A stretch of 64,000 nt of DNA from Theobroma cacao (GCF_000208745.1 NC_030853.1:30830628-30894627), one strand, 5' to 3'. Shown: positions 38,301 through 51,945, counted from the stretch's first letter. Notes: generated by a model from the letters alone, not told the origin. Program-made: numbers and translations.

Positions 38301-39179
38301 GTTAATCTTTTACGCCTTTCTCTCATTCTTTCCCCCACAACTAAGTCTCGGTAGATATTTTACCTGGCACATAAGCTACAATATTCATTCAGTATTCCGA
38401 TTGGTTATCACAAGAAGACTCCTAACATTGGACCAGCAAGAAAACAATTAGCTGACTAAGTCTTCTTAACGGACTGGTAGGCCGTAGCATGCTCAATTCA
38501 TCAAACAATAAGCTGCCCTTTAAAATGTATAGCTAAAACAAACGAAGAAATGCTTTGAAGAGGGTAAACGTACCCCAGCTTTGGGCTTGTGAAGAAGAAC
38601 ATCTTCCAGTGAGAAACCGGCGGATTCTAAAAACACAGGAAACGGCTTCTTCGAGAAAAGCATACAAAGAGTTAACAACCTTAGCAGATTATTCAACTCC
38701 TTTTTAATCTCTTGGCCTTTAAGTTCCACACAATTATTTCCAGCATATACACTCGCCACTTGCAAATTTCCCTAACAAATAAAAAAAAAAAAAAAGAACG
38801 TTTTTTAAGAACAAAATTTTTAATTTTTACCTAAAAGAATTAACTGAAATTAAGCAAGCGCGTGCAGGAAACGTACCTGCCTCCGCATAAGATAATTGAT
38901 GCCAAAAGCCAAGTCGCCGATTGGCCATTTCCCGAGAGTCTCCGAGTAGGTGAATCTCAGAGTCTCCGATATCGTGGCGATTGCTTCTAGCCACGTGGCA
39001 GGCGCTTGAACTGGTCTTCTTGCTATTCTCCTCTTCACCGATCTGCTCGATTTCGATAAATCTTCGTCTTCGTCTTCTTCTCCGCCTCCTCCTACACCTT
39101 TGGCTGCAGATTTCCTTAACCAGACGTAGTACAGTACCACCACCGCCCCCGCCGCCGTCGCCATTGTCCCCGCTGCCAT
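35377..39179 (-). CDS. Class 3 lipase (mono/diacylglycerol lipase-like alpha/beta hydrolase)
   Basis: Seven exons on the minus strand (39179..38877, 38771..38574, 37920..37648, 37235..37133, 36789..36671, 36562..36386, 36135..35377) give 643 residues. An N-terminal membrane anchor (AAGAVVVLYYVWL, about residues 10-22) precedes a Glu/Asp-rich linker. The lipase_3 core runs through LLIRGTHSVKDTLTAATGA; the nucleophile elbow is IVGHSLGGGTA with Ser263; Asp316 (NGSDLVP) is the likely acid and His568 (GRVMHIV) the likely catalytic His. The region between, about residues 400-560, is a long acidic, low-complexity insertion. The family (Arabidopsis At3g14075 and At4g16070, recalled) is annotated as mono/diacylglycerol lipase with an N-terminal extension; substrate and membrane are unproven. 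It is convergent with the upstream cyclotransferase-like gene and divergent from the J-domain gene. Confidence 0.92.
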
Positions 39180-42100
39180 CGTCTCAGCTTTCCAGATCTC
39201 TCAGGCGATGAAGCAACAGATTCAAGATCGTCCAATGTACACAATCATCCCCCCGCTGATTCCTCCTCCACAAAAATCAAAACAAAATATAAACTTTATT
39301 TATACTACTAAAAAAAAAACTAACTTTACTTTAAGTTAGTTNACCTCTTTTTCGTTTAAAGTTGTTGGAAGTTGCAGAGGAAAGAGAAGAAGAAACCATT
39401 AAGGAAATGGAGAAGCTCGAATGACTAAAAAGGACTTAAACTTTTAAAAAATTGACGAGAAAAGTGCCGTTTCTCCAGCTGAATCAGCGAGGGCTTTTTT
39501 GTTCGTTTGCCCATTACAAGTAGATAGCAGTTGGGGGGGCGCGCACGTTAGGCATCCGTTGAGCAACTGAATTACTAATATATTAATTTACTTAATTAAA
39601 AAAAAAGAAGGGTCGACACGGTGAGTTTTATTCGAGGTGGGGTCCATCCAAGGGCCCACGAATTGGCTGGATCCAACACAGGCTTATAATTGAATGGGGC
39701 CCCGGCCCATGAATCGTGGGGTTAATGAAGCTGCAAAAAGAGCCCCAAATTTGTGGGGCTGTGGGCACCGAAAATTCTTTTTTATTTGAAGGTCCTTTTC
39801 AATATTTTATGTGGTCCAAGCTTTGACTCATGTTAAAAAACATAAATGTTATTAATTATAGTTCTTTGGTTCTTTTATTTATTTCTTTTTTTTAGATTTC
39901 TAAATATAAAATCATATCTTCTATATATTATAATTTTTTTTTTCATATTAGAAAGCATTTAACTCTGTATTATTAAAACGAATTCAAATTTTAGTATAAA
40001 ATATATTAAAATTGAAGCTTTGGTCTTAATTTCCGTAAGTGACAAAAGAAGTATTTTTTTGGTATAATATTTTATGAGAAGTATATTAGAATAAAATAAG
40101 ATTGATTGAAGACGACATTGAAACGACTAGCGAAAAAGTGGAAACATAAGAGCGTTCAATTATTCGATAGTTGCTTTCTTGTTATTAATTTATTTCTTAA
40201 TGTTTCTTACACGTCTTCAATTTTATACTAATCACGGTTATAAAATAAAAATGATACTAATCGATTCTATGACTATGAGAATTATAATACTTAACGGAAC
40301 ATAAAATTAAAACAAAATAAATTATTAAAAAAATTTTAATAAAAATATAAATTTTTTTTTCGGTGTCTTAACAAATGACAGTTAATCTATACATGCTTTT
40401 TAGTTTTATTTTGTAAGATTTGAAAGGGAATAAGCTGTCTAGAATCCAAGAGACAAAAGTTGCTTCCCGGGTGGGCAAGTTGATGTTATACCAAATTGTT
40501 ACATTGGCAAAGGCCACCTTGATTTTCTCTTCCAAACTCAACCAGATGTCTATTATCACCATGCCATGCTTGGCATTGCTTTGGTTTTTTTTTTTTCTTC
40601 TTTTTCTTTAAATAGGAGGAAAGCCCTAAGTTTCCAAGTTAAAACTCTCATAGAGTCCTAAACAATCTGAAACCCAAATTATCCGTAAGCACTTTTGTTA
40701 CGTTTTTCATATTGAATAAGTAAATTAAGGATCTTGAGTTTATAAATAAGAATGTTGCACACTTTAATAGGTTAATATTTTGGAAAGAAAATAATTATCT
40801 TATGATAAAATGATATCCAAATTAATCTAGATCTGACTTCGATGTCACATTAAGTGGCTTTAACGATGAACTAAGCGAGGTGACTCGACTCTTAATGAGT
40901 GCATCAGGGATTCGGATGGAAAAAAATATTATAAAATCTTATATCGAATAGATAAAGAAATAATATTAAACTTATAAGTATAAAGATTGCACACTTTAAT
41001 AGATTTTTTTTTTTTGAAAAGAAGATAATAGTTTTATATAAGCTTGTACTATAACTAGGAAGTTGTCAAGAGTTGTCGAAAGCTACATGAATTTATTGTA
41101 TTTAAGACTCCTCCAATTATCTTGATGGGTCTTCGATAAAGTGGTGGAAGGACTTGGTCAAGAGAGGTATATGTATATAGTAATCAACACCAATTAGGTG
41201 TTGTAATAGTCACAGAAATAAATGAAAATATTAAGAAGAAAAGAGTCCTTAGGTGAGAGTAACATGCAAAGATGATAGAAAATTAAATGCCACTAATGAG
41301 TCCCTCTAGCTGGATGATTGATACCAAACTTAGCCACACTTCACCTTTTGCAATTACTCATCAAATGATTTTTTTTTCTTATTATTTACTTGGAAAATAA
41401 GGAAATTTAGCAGCTGATTGTCATATTTTGCATATGAAAATATGTAATTATTACTATATAGTAATTATGAGTAGCATATTTGGGTTTTTGGGTATAACAT
41501 GGAAATTGGGTTGGTGCTGTTACAAAAATGGGTCAACAGGTAGCCTTAAGCCCAATATTTCTGAGTCCACTTGCCAAAACCCAAACCCAAAATTGTCCAA
41601 TGAATTAAACAGAAGGGGAGACTGAAATAAATACTAGTATTAGGTCTTTTTTAGGTTTATAGAATCTCAGATTATTCACTCTCATTAAATGGCAATAGCA
41701 TTCCTATTCCTTTACATTTTAGTACAATCTTTGATTCTTAATAGCATAAAATTTTTAGAATGGTGAGTCGTTTATGAAAATTTTGACCCTTGTTTAAGTT
41801 TGTATTTCCATGATTTGATAGGCAGAGGTAACCCTAATACGAAATTGATTCTATGATGAAATTCTAAGACTATTTCCAATGAAAAAAAGGGTATTAAAAA
41901 ACAAAAAACCTTCATCGAGTACCATAAAATGTCTTGATCCTAGAGACTGGAGAGACAACACATAAAATTTTGTCACATAGACTTTGGTATTCCCAAGTTC
42001 CTCATTCTACCTAGTTCCACAAAAATGACATTGGACTTTGAATTCCAACTGCTCCAATTGACCTTTTTTCCATAGGCATAGGGTGACTTGAATACTTTGT

Positions 42101-43782
42101 GAAATGTGAATCTCCTTGATTCCATTATTATTATGTTTCATAGGTTTTAAACCTATAGAATAGCTCGATAAAGAGGCTTTTAGGCCCTTTAGGTAGTCTT
42201 TCCAAGACCTAATGTAGGGGCTAACCAGAAGGGAAAAAGAAAACCCTTATTCTTGGAATCAATTTACACTTCTTTTGTGCTAATTACAATTTCCTAGATA
42301 CATCCAACAGGCTCTTCCTTTTATAATCAAAAGAGAAAAGTTTAGAATTAGAGGACAATTTGATGGAAATTTTTTGTACATTAAACTGTTCTAGGAGAAA
42401 TCTAAAAGCCATGTGCCATGGCCTCGACCCCATATTAAATTTGCTTTCTTCACAAACTTGGACGAAGCAACTGGATCCACCAACCAAGCACACAAAGAAT
42501 TTATGAAATTTCAAGCTGTTTGTCAACAATTTGGCAAAAGGTTTTGGGGAATGGGGAGGTTAAAATTTCTGGCCCAAAGGACCCCATGACAAGGGAGGGG
42601 GGCCTAGTGGATACCCTTTTTTCAACTACCCTTTTGACACCTTTTCATAGGCTTGGGGTTCCAACTGGGTATTATTTGAGTGGGTCACACCAGCTGGACG
42701 CTCCAGTTTCATGTGATTGAAATCAATTCTCTTTCATTTGTTAACCTGTTGAAAATTTCTGATTTCAATGTCAAAAAGAAAATAGTTGATGAATAAAGGA
42801 CCTGGAAAAGATTGTTTTATCTTGTAAATCTTCAAAACACATTGGGTTTTTCTAGTTTCTGTAAACTCTAGTTATAATTTTGTGTTCAGTACTTCATCAC
42901 TGCAAGATTCGATAAATGAAAAGATAACACTTTAATATTTGATATATAAAATATGATATCATTTCGTTTAGAAGAAATGATTCTACTCTGAAAAAATCAT
43001 CAACCCAATAATATTATAAATCACCTCTTTTCCAATCTCCAATCAATGGTTGGGTTGCAAAAAGGGTTACTATCTAACCCTTTTCTTTTTAAGTCCTCCA
43101 TTTTCAATCTTTCTATGAATGTCTGATTTGATTCCATATCTTTTCTGCAATCATCAAAGCAATCTGTCACTTAATATATTCTCACCTTTCATAATACCAC
43201 AACAACAACAATTGCCTTTTAGAAAAAAGTACTCTGGGATTTCTAAATTTGTTGCAAAGTATTTGAAATCAAATTATATTCTTGAAAGAAAAAAAAAACC
43301 CAAAAGATTTTTGACTTTAAAGAGAGTAAATGAAAGCTTTTCAGTTATCCCAAAAACAAAATTTTCAGTTGAATTTTCACATTGGGTTTTAAATTCGAAA
43401 CCCAAAGTGATTTTCTAGATTTTAAAGCCTAAAATTTTGAAACAAAGCCATAACAGGAATTTGGCTAAAAGCCCCCCTAGAAATATTCTCAAAGGTTTAA
43501 CTTAGCCACATGGCAAAACCAGCGTTTGTTTTTCTTCCCACCAACTGATACACTTTCAAAACATTTATTTATTTATTTATTTTTTCTCCTTTCTCTGTCC
43601 CGCAAACTCTCCCTTGTTTTTCTTAACCGCTCCACCTTACATTTACATTACTTCCTCTCCTCTCTTCCCATAAAGAACCCTCTCTTCAATCTGCCTTTTC
43701 CAAGCCCATTCACCCCATTTTTTTGGTCGTTCCATTCCAAAGTTTATACCCCCATTTTGGTTTTTTGTTAATCTTCAAAACA
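39180..43782. other. Long divergent intergenic region between lipase and J-domain genes
   Basis: The lipase leader and promoter occupy about 39180-39720, with GGCCCAT site II-like elements near 39700. A single ambiguous base (N) is at 39342, next to a short perfect hairpin. From 39780 to 42500 the DNA is AT-rich and carries two diverged copies of the dispersed repeat. From 42500 to 43780 it is less AT-rich, has a short (ATTT)n run near 43563 and a C/T-rich leader before the next gene. No further gene is supported. Confidence 0.5.
40738..41040. repeat. Two further diverged copies of the dispersed AT-rich repeat
   Basis: Segments 40738-40812 and 40970-41040 share TTATAA, TTGCACACTTTAATAG and a GAAA(A/G)GAA(A/G)ATAAT stretch with each other, and the same layout with 31777-31988. 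The preceding ATATCGAATAGATAAAGAAA at 40942 resembles sequence following LTR-type starts in other plants, which suggests a retrotransposon fragment (inference). Confidence 0.5.
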
Positions 43783-45356
43783 ATGGGGAGAGTTGGGCTG
43801 GAATCAGATGCAAAGTCACAGTTGGTCCTAGAAATTTGCTCCATGTCAGGCACTCCCATTGCATGTTCTCACAGGCACCATTTCAACAACTCTGTTAAGT
43901 CACATTTCATCGACTGGTATCGTGTTCTAGGAGTACGTTTTTTCTTTTTCCAGGCTTTCTTGATGTTAATCTCCATCAGAATGTTCAACCCTTTTCGGGG
44001 TTATTCCATTTGGCTCAGGATCTTCCCTTGCAGGTGGCAGAAGATGCAGGAACAGAGCTTGTCAAAAAGCGTTATCATAAACTTGGTAGGCTATTTCCTA
44101 ATGCCAGAAAATCAAAGTTTTACACATAAATGTTGTAGTTGTAGTATTTTGAAAGGGTTGCTTTTTTGTGTTTGCAGCTTTGCAACTTCATCCAGATAAG
44201 AATAAGCATCCAAAAGCTGAGATTGCCTTCAAGCTTGTCTCACAGGTTAGATTAGTTTAGGTGGCATTGGAAGTTGGGATAGGGATTGGATTGCTTGGTA
44301 GATTTCAACAAATTGTAGTTACCAGGATATAAATAGATTATGGATAAATTAAGAAAATATTTAGTTTTTGCTTTCTTTTCTTTCTAATTTTTCTCTTGTC
44401 AGAATTTGGCATTCTGCTATGGCATAGCAGAATGCTGAACTTAGTAAAGGCGAGATTCGATCACAAGTTGTGGAATGCTAAAGAGAAAGATAGTTTACTC
44501 TTGACTTCTGAATGGTCATGGAGGCATAAGAACACCAATCAATTCGGTTTAAGGGGGAAAGAAACAGACGTAAATCTGTCCCACCTGACAGAATCATAAA
44601 GAAAGAAACGTACCCCATTCAATTGTAGTAACAGAAATTTGGTTCAACAAAAGATCTCAAATTTTAACCAACAGTTAGGTGTGACAGCATTCAGTCTTGC
44701 TACCGCACTAAATGGTCCCTCACCAAACTCAACAAGATCAATCCAAAAATGGGTTTTTCTTTTTTGGTTCACAGAAGTAAACGAACTCTTCATTTCTTCA
44801 CTTGCAGGCATATACATGTCTTTCTGACAGCGTGAAGAGAAGAGCTTTTAACTCGGAGAGGTGGAAATACTTCTGCATTGAATGCAACAGAATCCCATAC
44901 ACAAGCGGCAATTCCCTTGCCAATTCACGATATTCGTCAAAACCCAGGGCGCAGGGCCCTACAAGCTGTGCAAGGTCTAGTAGAGTTGTGCAAGGTCTAA
45001 AAGATATCAGAGATAGATTGAAAGAGGAAGTCAGGGTTATAGAACACTGCTTGAGGGTTAATAGCTTGTCCAGGAGAGAATCACCGCCCTTTGATCCATC
45101 AAACAATCTTTGTCAGAGTAAGATTAGACAAAAGAGTCAGCGAGAGACCCCGATTTTTGAACCTTTGGATTATTTATTTCAAGGCTACCCACACTTGAGG
45201 GTTCAAAGTTACAAGAAACCTGAGAGCTTTTGGCACTTGCAAAGGAGAAGTGTGCAGGGAAGAGGGACGTATCAGTCCCCAATCTTTGAGAATGCATCAA
45301 CAACAGGAATATTTAGGGGAATGCTTAAGAGCAAATCTGTTTGTATTTATTCATGA
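43783..45356 (+). CDS. J-domain (DnaJ/HSP40) co-chaperone-like protein
   Basis: Exons 43783..43932, 44034..44085, 44178..44245 and 44808..45356 give 272 residues from MGRVGLESDAKSQ. A J domain spans about residues 43-95: DWYRVLGVAEDAG, then KKRYHKLALQLHPDKN with the HPD tripeptide at residues 72-74 that stimulates Hsp70 ATPase, then AFKLVSQAYTCLSD. There is no Gly/Phe region and no zinc-finger module, so it is a class C (type III) J protein. The last about 170 residues are basic, Ser/Arg-rich and unrecognised; two cysteines directly follow the J domain (FCIECNR). Partner and compartment cannot be inferred. The gene runs tail to tail with APUM24, 576 bp apart. Confidence 0.9.
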
Positions 45357-45932
45357 CCATCATTCTTTAGCGTCAATCAAAACAAAGAAATCTGCTTTTG
45401 ATTTATAGAAGAATTTGATTCAGTCAAACGAGAATTCTTCTTTACTCTATTCTACATTGTGATAGCAAAACAACTTATTCGCTTTTAAGACAATCTAGAT
45501 ACTTAGATACAAGATTCAACTTATTAACACGTCTTTTCAGTTTTAATCAATGGAAGAACAAACAGTTCAAGCAGGATAGAAAACTAGTTCTATTATGCTC
45601 ATGCATCAGGGATCAAAAGCAAAATTAACTCAATGTATAATGTGATTGCCACTTTCCAAGTTCTACAGTGATTTCGTAAATTGCCAAATCCATATTACAG
45701 GAAGGGGGAGAAATGAAAAAAGAGACTACCCTTGATATTGATATAAATTTTGACTTTGCCATGAACCCCATTTCAGCAAAGAAAACTCATATAATTTGCT
45801 CTGTATATTGCATAAATTCCGTCACAACTATAAATACAGACTAGAGTTCGTTCATTCACTCAACTTGCTTGCAGTCCAATCAACAATGCCGGTCCAATGA
45901 TCAAAATTTTCTTGTCTTCACTACAAGCCAAC
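45357..45932. other. Convergent 3' region between J-domain gene and APUM24
   Basis: Only untranslated flank from both genes is expected here. I see no additional coding frame or RNA gene. Confidence 0.5.
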
Positions 45933-48900
45933 CTAACCTTTTGTTGATTGCTTAGTTTCAGGGATTTTGAGAATACCCCCATCCATCAAGGGCCGCAACT
46001 CTTCTTTTGCCAGTTTATGGACCTTGGAGTCTGAGGATTCCCAAAATGCACACACTACCTTGGAACTGCAATTACAACAATGGGACCCAACATCAACATG
46101 TAACATTCAGAGATCAAATAGGCATTTATGCTTTAAATGCGCAAGATTTACAAAGCGGAAGCAAAGCAGCTAACCTGTAACCCTGGGCCCACAATTGACA
46201 CTTTCCTTCCAAAGATTTCTTCCATAAAGTGGAAGCAAATGCTGGGCAGTCTAAAACTAGTTTCCTTATGGTGCGACTGGAATGAAAATTTTCAAGCACA
46301 TGTTCTTCCCCAGATTCTTCAGATTTAGGTTTCGCCGCAAGTGCTGCTATAGCTTCATACAAGTTATTCAACTTTTCATCCAAACTCAGATGGAGAATAC
46401 CATCAAAACCCCCCATTGCAATCTGCATTATTTCCAAAAAATATGCCCAGGCAATCAAATCATTAGATCAAGGATTGAAAATAGTTCAATAAAAGAAGAC
46501 ACAACCACAGACTGAAATTCAAAAGGAGAGACTGTCTGAACGTCTAAGTGTAAATCAGACCCTACTTTGAGCAAAATGACAAACTGTCACAGTTAATACT
46601 GCATAAAGGAGACAATTGTTCAGTTATCAACAAGGTTCCAGGCTTCCAGCTAACCTACTTTTGGATTTTTATAAAAAAGAATACAACTCCATTGGGAAGA
46701 TCATGGAGGGAAAAAGCTGATTACCTCAAAAAGCAAGTCTTTGCCAAAATTTGACCTGAGCAATTCTCCTGCGTTCTCAATGCACACATCAACAAGGTTC
46801 TGCAAAACCAAGCATCACACATGAGCCAAGCTAAAGTGTAGACATAATTCCAGGCATGAAATATTGCAGATATATCCTAGAATAAGGTCTAAAGCACCAA
46901 GAATCAAGTACAACAACTGTGAACTGGAAGAGGTCAATAAAATGGGCAGATAAAAAATTTTTCTTTAAAAACACACAAGAAAGGACGAATCACCCGAATG
47001 GGGAAGAGAAGCAACAAACCTCAGCAAGCCCACCACTGACTAGCAACTCCCTCCTCCTTAAGGAAGGATCTTTCTTCCCACCCTCAGCCACGTAATTCTC
47101 TGCAAGAGTATCACTATTACCAAACTCAGGTGCTGTCACATCAGGATCACTCCTGGCTGCCACCTTACTAGATTCTTCATCCCTTGAAATTGCCTCAGAT
47201 TTGACTTCTAACTCATTCTGACAAGGTGAAAAACCATAGTAAATTCTAGCACAGGTCATTTGCAGTATAAGATAGTTCTACAAAAGATCACGACTTTAAA
47301 ACTACCTTAATACTGAGAGAGGGGACAGATAAATTTAGAGAGGCCAGATCATCAGGACTTAAATAGCGCGAACAATTTGGATGAAGCAGCTGCAACAACA
47401 AGCGCCTTCCACTCTGAAATGCACAAATACCGAAACAGAAACCAATAAGCAATGCAGAAGTATTAAAGACTGAACTAAAGTCAGACGACCAAATGGAGGT
47501 CCACCAGGTACTATAGCTCCAACAAATGGCACAACTTCAGGGATAAGATCCATTCTATGGACATTCTAAAAGAAACCTAAAAAAAGATTACACTTTTTAC
47601 ATGATCCTAGCTGACCAACTCCTCAACTTATTGTTTGGAGTTTAAAAAATTCTCCAGATAAATATACTTCAGATGATAATGAGGGTGTACATTTCGGGAA
47701 ATATGGACTACCAGCAGCAACTAGAAACTTTCCTGTAATTTTTTTTATTCACTTAAAAGCCATTAGCCCATCCTTATTTCCCAACCAAGTTATCTTCTTA
47801 AAAGTCCATTTAGATAACAGGTTTAGGATGAATATGAACCTTGTCCAAAACAAGCTCTTTCAATGTTGTTTGAAGCTCACGGATGACAATCTGTAAACAA
47901 AAATTCAAGTTACAAACACTATTAGAAAGCAACTTTACACAATATATGGAGAAGAAGTAATGAAAAGCTTCTAGCAGAAACCAACCTTTGTTATAAGCTT
48001 TGTGTCATCAACCATTGAAACAATGCAGATGAGCACCTGAAAGTAAATGATACATAATGAAAGTTACCACAAAAATTGTACAAAAATTCTATAAATACAT
48101 AATAAAATGGAATTAAGGCACAAATGCATCAATTTAAATCTCAAGGAAAGGCATCATAACACATCAATTTTATTATCAAATCAAATGTGTTCATTACTAG
48201 TGCCATAGTTGAATTTACAAAGAGTCAATTACATTTCAAACCTAGAACCATGCTGCTAATTTGTGGAACACAATAATGGTCATTTTGTCAATGAAGTAGG
48301 TGATCACACTTTCTAACAGAATGAAATTTGAGTGGATAAAATTCCATAAGGAACCCTTACCATGCACCCACATTGATCATGAGCTATCTTGCTTATGTGG
48401 CCTTTCATTCCTTTGATAATTTTCTTTCTTTCCTAAATAAAACACAATCATGAAGGATGATTCAGGAGTTTGAAAGAAATTCCACACCAAAATAGTACCA
48501 GTAAATTAAAACAGAAAAAAAAAGTATCTTTTATATGTTAGGTTTTTATGAAACTCATTCAACAGACTGCAACAAACCTTTGCACTCCCATGCTTGACAC
48601 AAAGCATCCCAATCTTAGATCCATCCCGGGTGTGGATCATACGGACAAGGAGTGGACCAGACAGCTGTTGAATTAGATCTGCAGCAGAGGACTATCGACA
48701 AACTTGCTTTAAAAAGAGAAAAACACATGGCAATGCCAGTGCTACAGGCAAGAAAATCCTTAGAGAATGTTTCAACTATGCATGTTAAGATCTATAATAC
48801 CTGATCAGCAATGCTCAAATACTCTAATAACACCCTGTGTATCATGGAGTGGTCTACTATTCCTTTTTCAAGGATTGGTTGAATAACTGAATTCATGTGC

Positions 48901-50844
48901 CGTAAAACAGATGATTTCTGCAGGCCAAGCTTTGAAATTACATCCATTAACCTGAAAGATAGACAATTTTATCAAAATATATTCCCAACTTGAATAAAAA
49001 AAATATGTTAAATAAAGCTACAAGTAGGATATCACTGTGGAATCACATATATGCAACAAACTACCTTAGAAACTCACACTACCAACAGAGCCATGGAAGC
49101 AATAACATCACAAAATTTAGAGAGTACCCATCAGCCTCCATGAGTAGTTATCAGCTCTTTAGAACTTTTGAAAGAATACTATACTTTGACCATTCACCAA
49201 ACATACAACAGCCATGAGTAGAAGTCATAAATTTATATAGTATGGTTTACCTGCTCTCTTTGATAGATGCAAGGTCTTTAAACAGCTGAAGCTCAGTAGA
49301 ATATAATTCCATCAGAAGCTCTTGTTTTTGAGTGGCGTTTCCTAGTTGATATGCATGCTCAATAACTGCAGAGATATAAGCAAGGACACCCAATGTCAGC
49401 AAGGCTTGAGAAGAGATTTACCTCCCGAAAACCTACAATGAGATCTGCCTAATGGAAATAAACCAGCTATATCAGTCACTTCAACACATGTCACATGCAA
49501 ATGAAATCAAGCTGATTTCGACACATTTTTAATAGCAAATGTACTGTTAAATTCAACTATTTAGGTGAGCAAATAAAGTCTGACATACCTACAGATCCAA
49601 CCATATGCCGAAGAAGAGAAGCAACATGGCCTCGGAGAGAGGAGATAACCCCTGCCAGTTGTGTTTTAGATGCTGCATGCATTGTGAAGTGTGTCATGAG
49701 ACCATGATAACTATAGGATTAACATCAACTAAAAGAGGCTATACAACCTAGTCCATCAAGCAGCAGAACCCTACCGGTATCTAACATTTTCTTCACCAGA
49801 TGCACAGCATAAGCATTGCATGAAAGGGTTAGAAGATGTGGCCGAAGCTCTGCAAATACAGCATCCCTTTCCGTTTGTGAGCAGTACTTAACACAAGTCT
49901 GAGGTAAAAAAAAAAAAAAAGTTAAGACAACCACAGACTACTGCAGCAGAATAATAAATTTGAAACTTAAAAGAAAAGGCTAAAAAACCACCTGAAGAAC
50001 ACGAGAAGAAACATGAGAGCCAGCAATTTCTGAAATCTTCCCCTTCATTTTTTGTAGAGCTTCAGTTATCAGCCTGCGAACAATTCAAATAACATTTATT
50101 AAAAAAAAGGCCATATAGGAGGACAAAGCATTATCTTTGTTCCAAAAACATACTTTGATCTGTCTTCTTTAGCAATATTCCGACGTCTCATCTTTTCCCA
50201 CAGAGATGCAAGCTCCTATTGCAATGTAAAAGAAGCAACACTTGCTTCAGTCAATGATTACCATACACTCACAGAAATCAACCATTATAAATTGAAAATA
50301 ACTCCTGATACCCAAAGCAAACAAAGACAAAACCCTGCTCAATCCAAATTCCAATTTATCTTCTTTCCTTGATTCTTAATTCCACTACAAACCATTCTTT
50401 TTGAAGTAACAAAGGCAGAAAATGGACTTACCTGTTCAAGAGTATAATGTGGCTTCCTCTTCTTTTTTCTAGCTTCTGCCAATTCCTGGCATAACAAATA
50501 AAACGATAAACATTTTAAAACAAACAAACAAACAAGCCCTGCCTTCTGCAATTTCCACTCAGAACAAATAAAATAACCTTGGCAAGAAGGCGACGCTCTC
50601 GCTTTGTGAGCTCTTTATTTTCATTCCCGGATTCTGATTTCTCAAACTTCGAATCATTTGGTTGCTCCCGTTTTTGTTTGGGTAATTTGAAAGGTTTCTT
50701 CAGTGGCTTGCTTGAACCGTCTTTTGATGGCTTCGACGCAAGGAGCTTCGGCTTCTTGGATTTTGAGCCATCTCGCTCGACTTCGACGCTTGAAATTTGC
50801 TTTCTCTTTTTGGGTTTTTGCGTTTGTTGGTTCTTGGCCGCCAT
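45933..50844 (-). CDS. APUM24: Pumilio homolog 24 (PUF6/Puf-A type nucleolar protein)
   Basis: Nucleolar RNA-binding protein needed for pre-rRNA processing (ITS2) and 60S biogenesis. Seventeen minus-strand exons (50844..50578, 50485..50432, 50215..50154, 50073..49992, 49898..49775, 49672..49589, 49365..49251, 48951..48801, 48691..48578, 48432..48361, 48036..47986, 47890..47840, 47413..47306, 47217..47020, 46799..46725, 46422..46175, 46065..45933) encode 662 residues. The N-terminus is Lys-rich with KPKKRK-type nuclear/nucleolar signals. Irregular Puf repeats follow (for example HVSSRVLQTCVKYCS, NAYAVHLVKKML, DGSKIGMLCVKHGSAKERK). The C-terminal CPL domain typical of PUF6/Puf-A is seen around SRTIRKLVLDCPAFASTLWK. 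Atypical repeat triplets and the CPL domain separate it from classical cytoplasmic Pumilios. Three TGGGCT site II motifs lie upstream, as in ribosome biogenesis genes. Confidence 0.93.
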
Positions 50845-50992
50845 CGAAGCTTTAGCTCTGAAGTTTCTTCTTCTTCTACTCCTTTAGGCGGTTGGGGTTG
50901 AGCGTGGGTTTTCTGAGGGTTTTGCGTTTTGGTTCGAGGCTGACTGCGTTTTGAAACGGATCATACCTATTGGTCTAACCCAAAGTAGTTAT

Positions 50993-51013
50993 TGGGCTGA
51001 TCTGGGCTGGGCT
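50993..51013 (+). promoter_or_regulatory. Site II (TGGGCT) triplet upstream of APUM24
   Basis: TGGGCT occurs at 50993, 51003 and 51008, 150-170 bp before the APUM24 start codon. These elements are enriched in promoters of plant ribosome biogenesis genes, consistent with the nucleolar role of the encoded protein. Confidence 0.6.
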
Positions 51014-51945
51014 AAATTGTTTTTAACCATTTAGTTAAGTAGTTTTTTTTTGGAAAAAATAATCTTTTTTTAATTAATTGAAACAACAAATAATTTATTA
51101 TTTAATTATTTTACGCAACATTATAGTTTCACGTGTTTGAAAATACATTTATTCACGTTGTTGTATTAGAAAGTAATATAAAAATAATAATAATCAATAA
51201 GAGTCAAACCCGTTCTTGTAATATAAAACATTAGTAAAAGGCCTGTGTCTAAATTTTTTTAATAAAATAGATAAATATTTTTTCTTTATATTATGAGTAG
51301 GAGTTATAATTTTTGTAAAAATAAATAAAAACAACACAAATTGATTACTTGAATCAATTATTTATTTTAAATTTATTACAAATCACAACTTTTTAAATAA
51401 TAAAAAAGAAAAGAGACTATAAATGAGGGAGGCAAAAAAGAAAAATGAGTATAAATCATTTTTTTGTTTTTTTCCTTCATATGCTTTTAATTTTTAACTT
51501 CTTTATTGTTCATTAATTTATCTTATATATAATTTCTCAATTTTCTTTTTTTTGTTGGTCTCTTTCGAATGCCTTATTTTAAAATATCACTTATTAACCA
51601 ATCATGTGTTATATTTTAATTACATATAATTATAAATATGAAAATTTTATATTATTACTTGTGCAAAATGCACCAAGCGATCGTTCATTTTATTAAATAT
51701 TTATAAATTACTACGATTAAAACATGATAGAGATGTTTATAGTATTACTATATATATAGATATTACTAAAAAAGAGATGTATTTTTTTATATTAAAGGAA
51801 AGAATTTAGGTTGACATTTTCCACTTTATCCTATCAAATGTGGAAATAAATTGTGATTGCGGGGATAGATGATCTGGTACATCAAAGCCTCACTGCAACT
51901 GCCAAGGAGCCGTTGACGAATATTTAACCGCAAATGGTAAGTAGC

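Noticed and set aside
40420..40611. 63-codon frame with hydrophobic C-terminus
   Set aside because: The hydrophobic tail is just a T-rich run; no conserved motif and AT-rich context.
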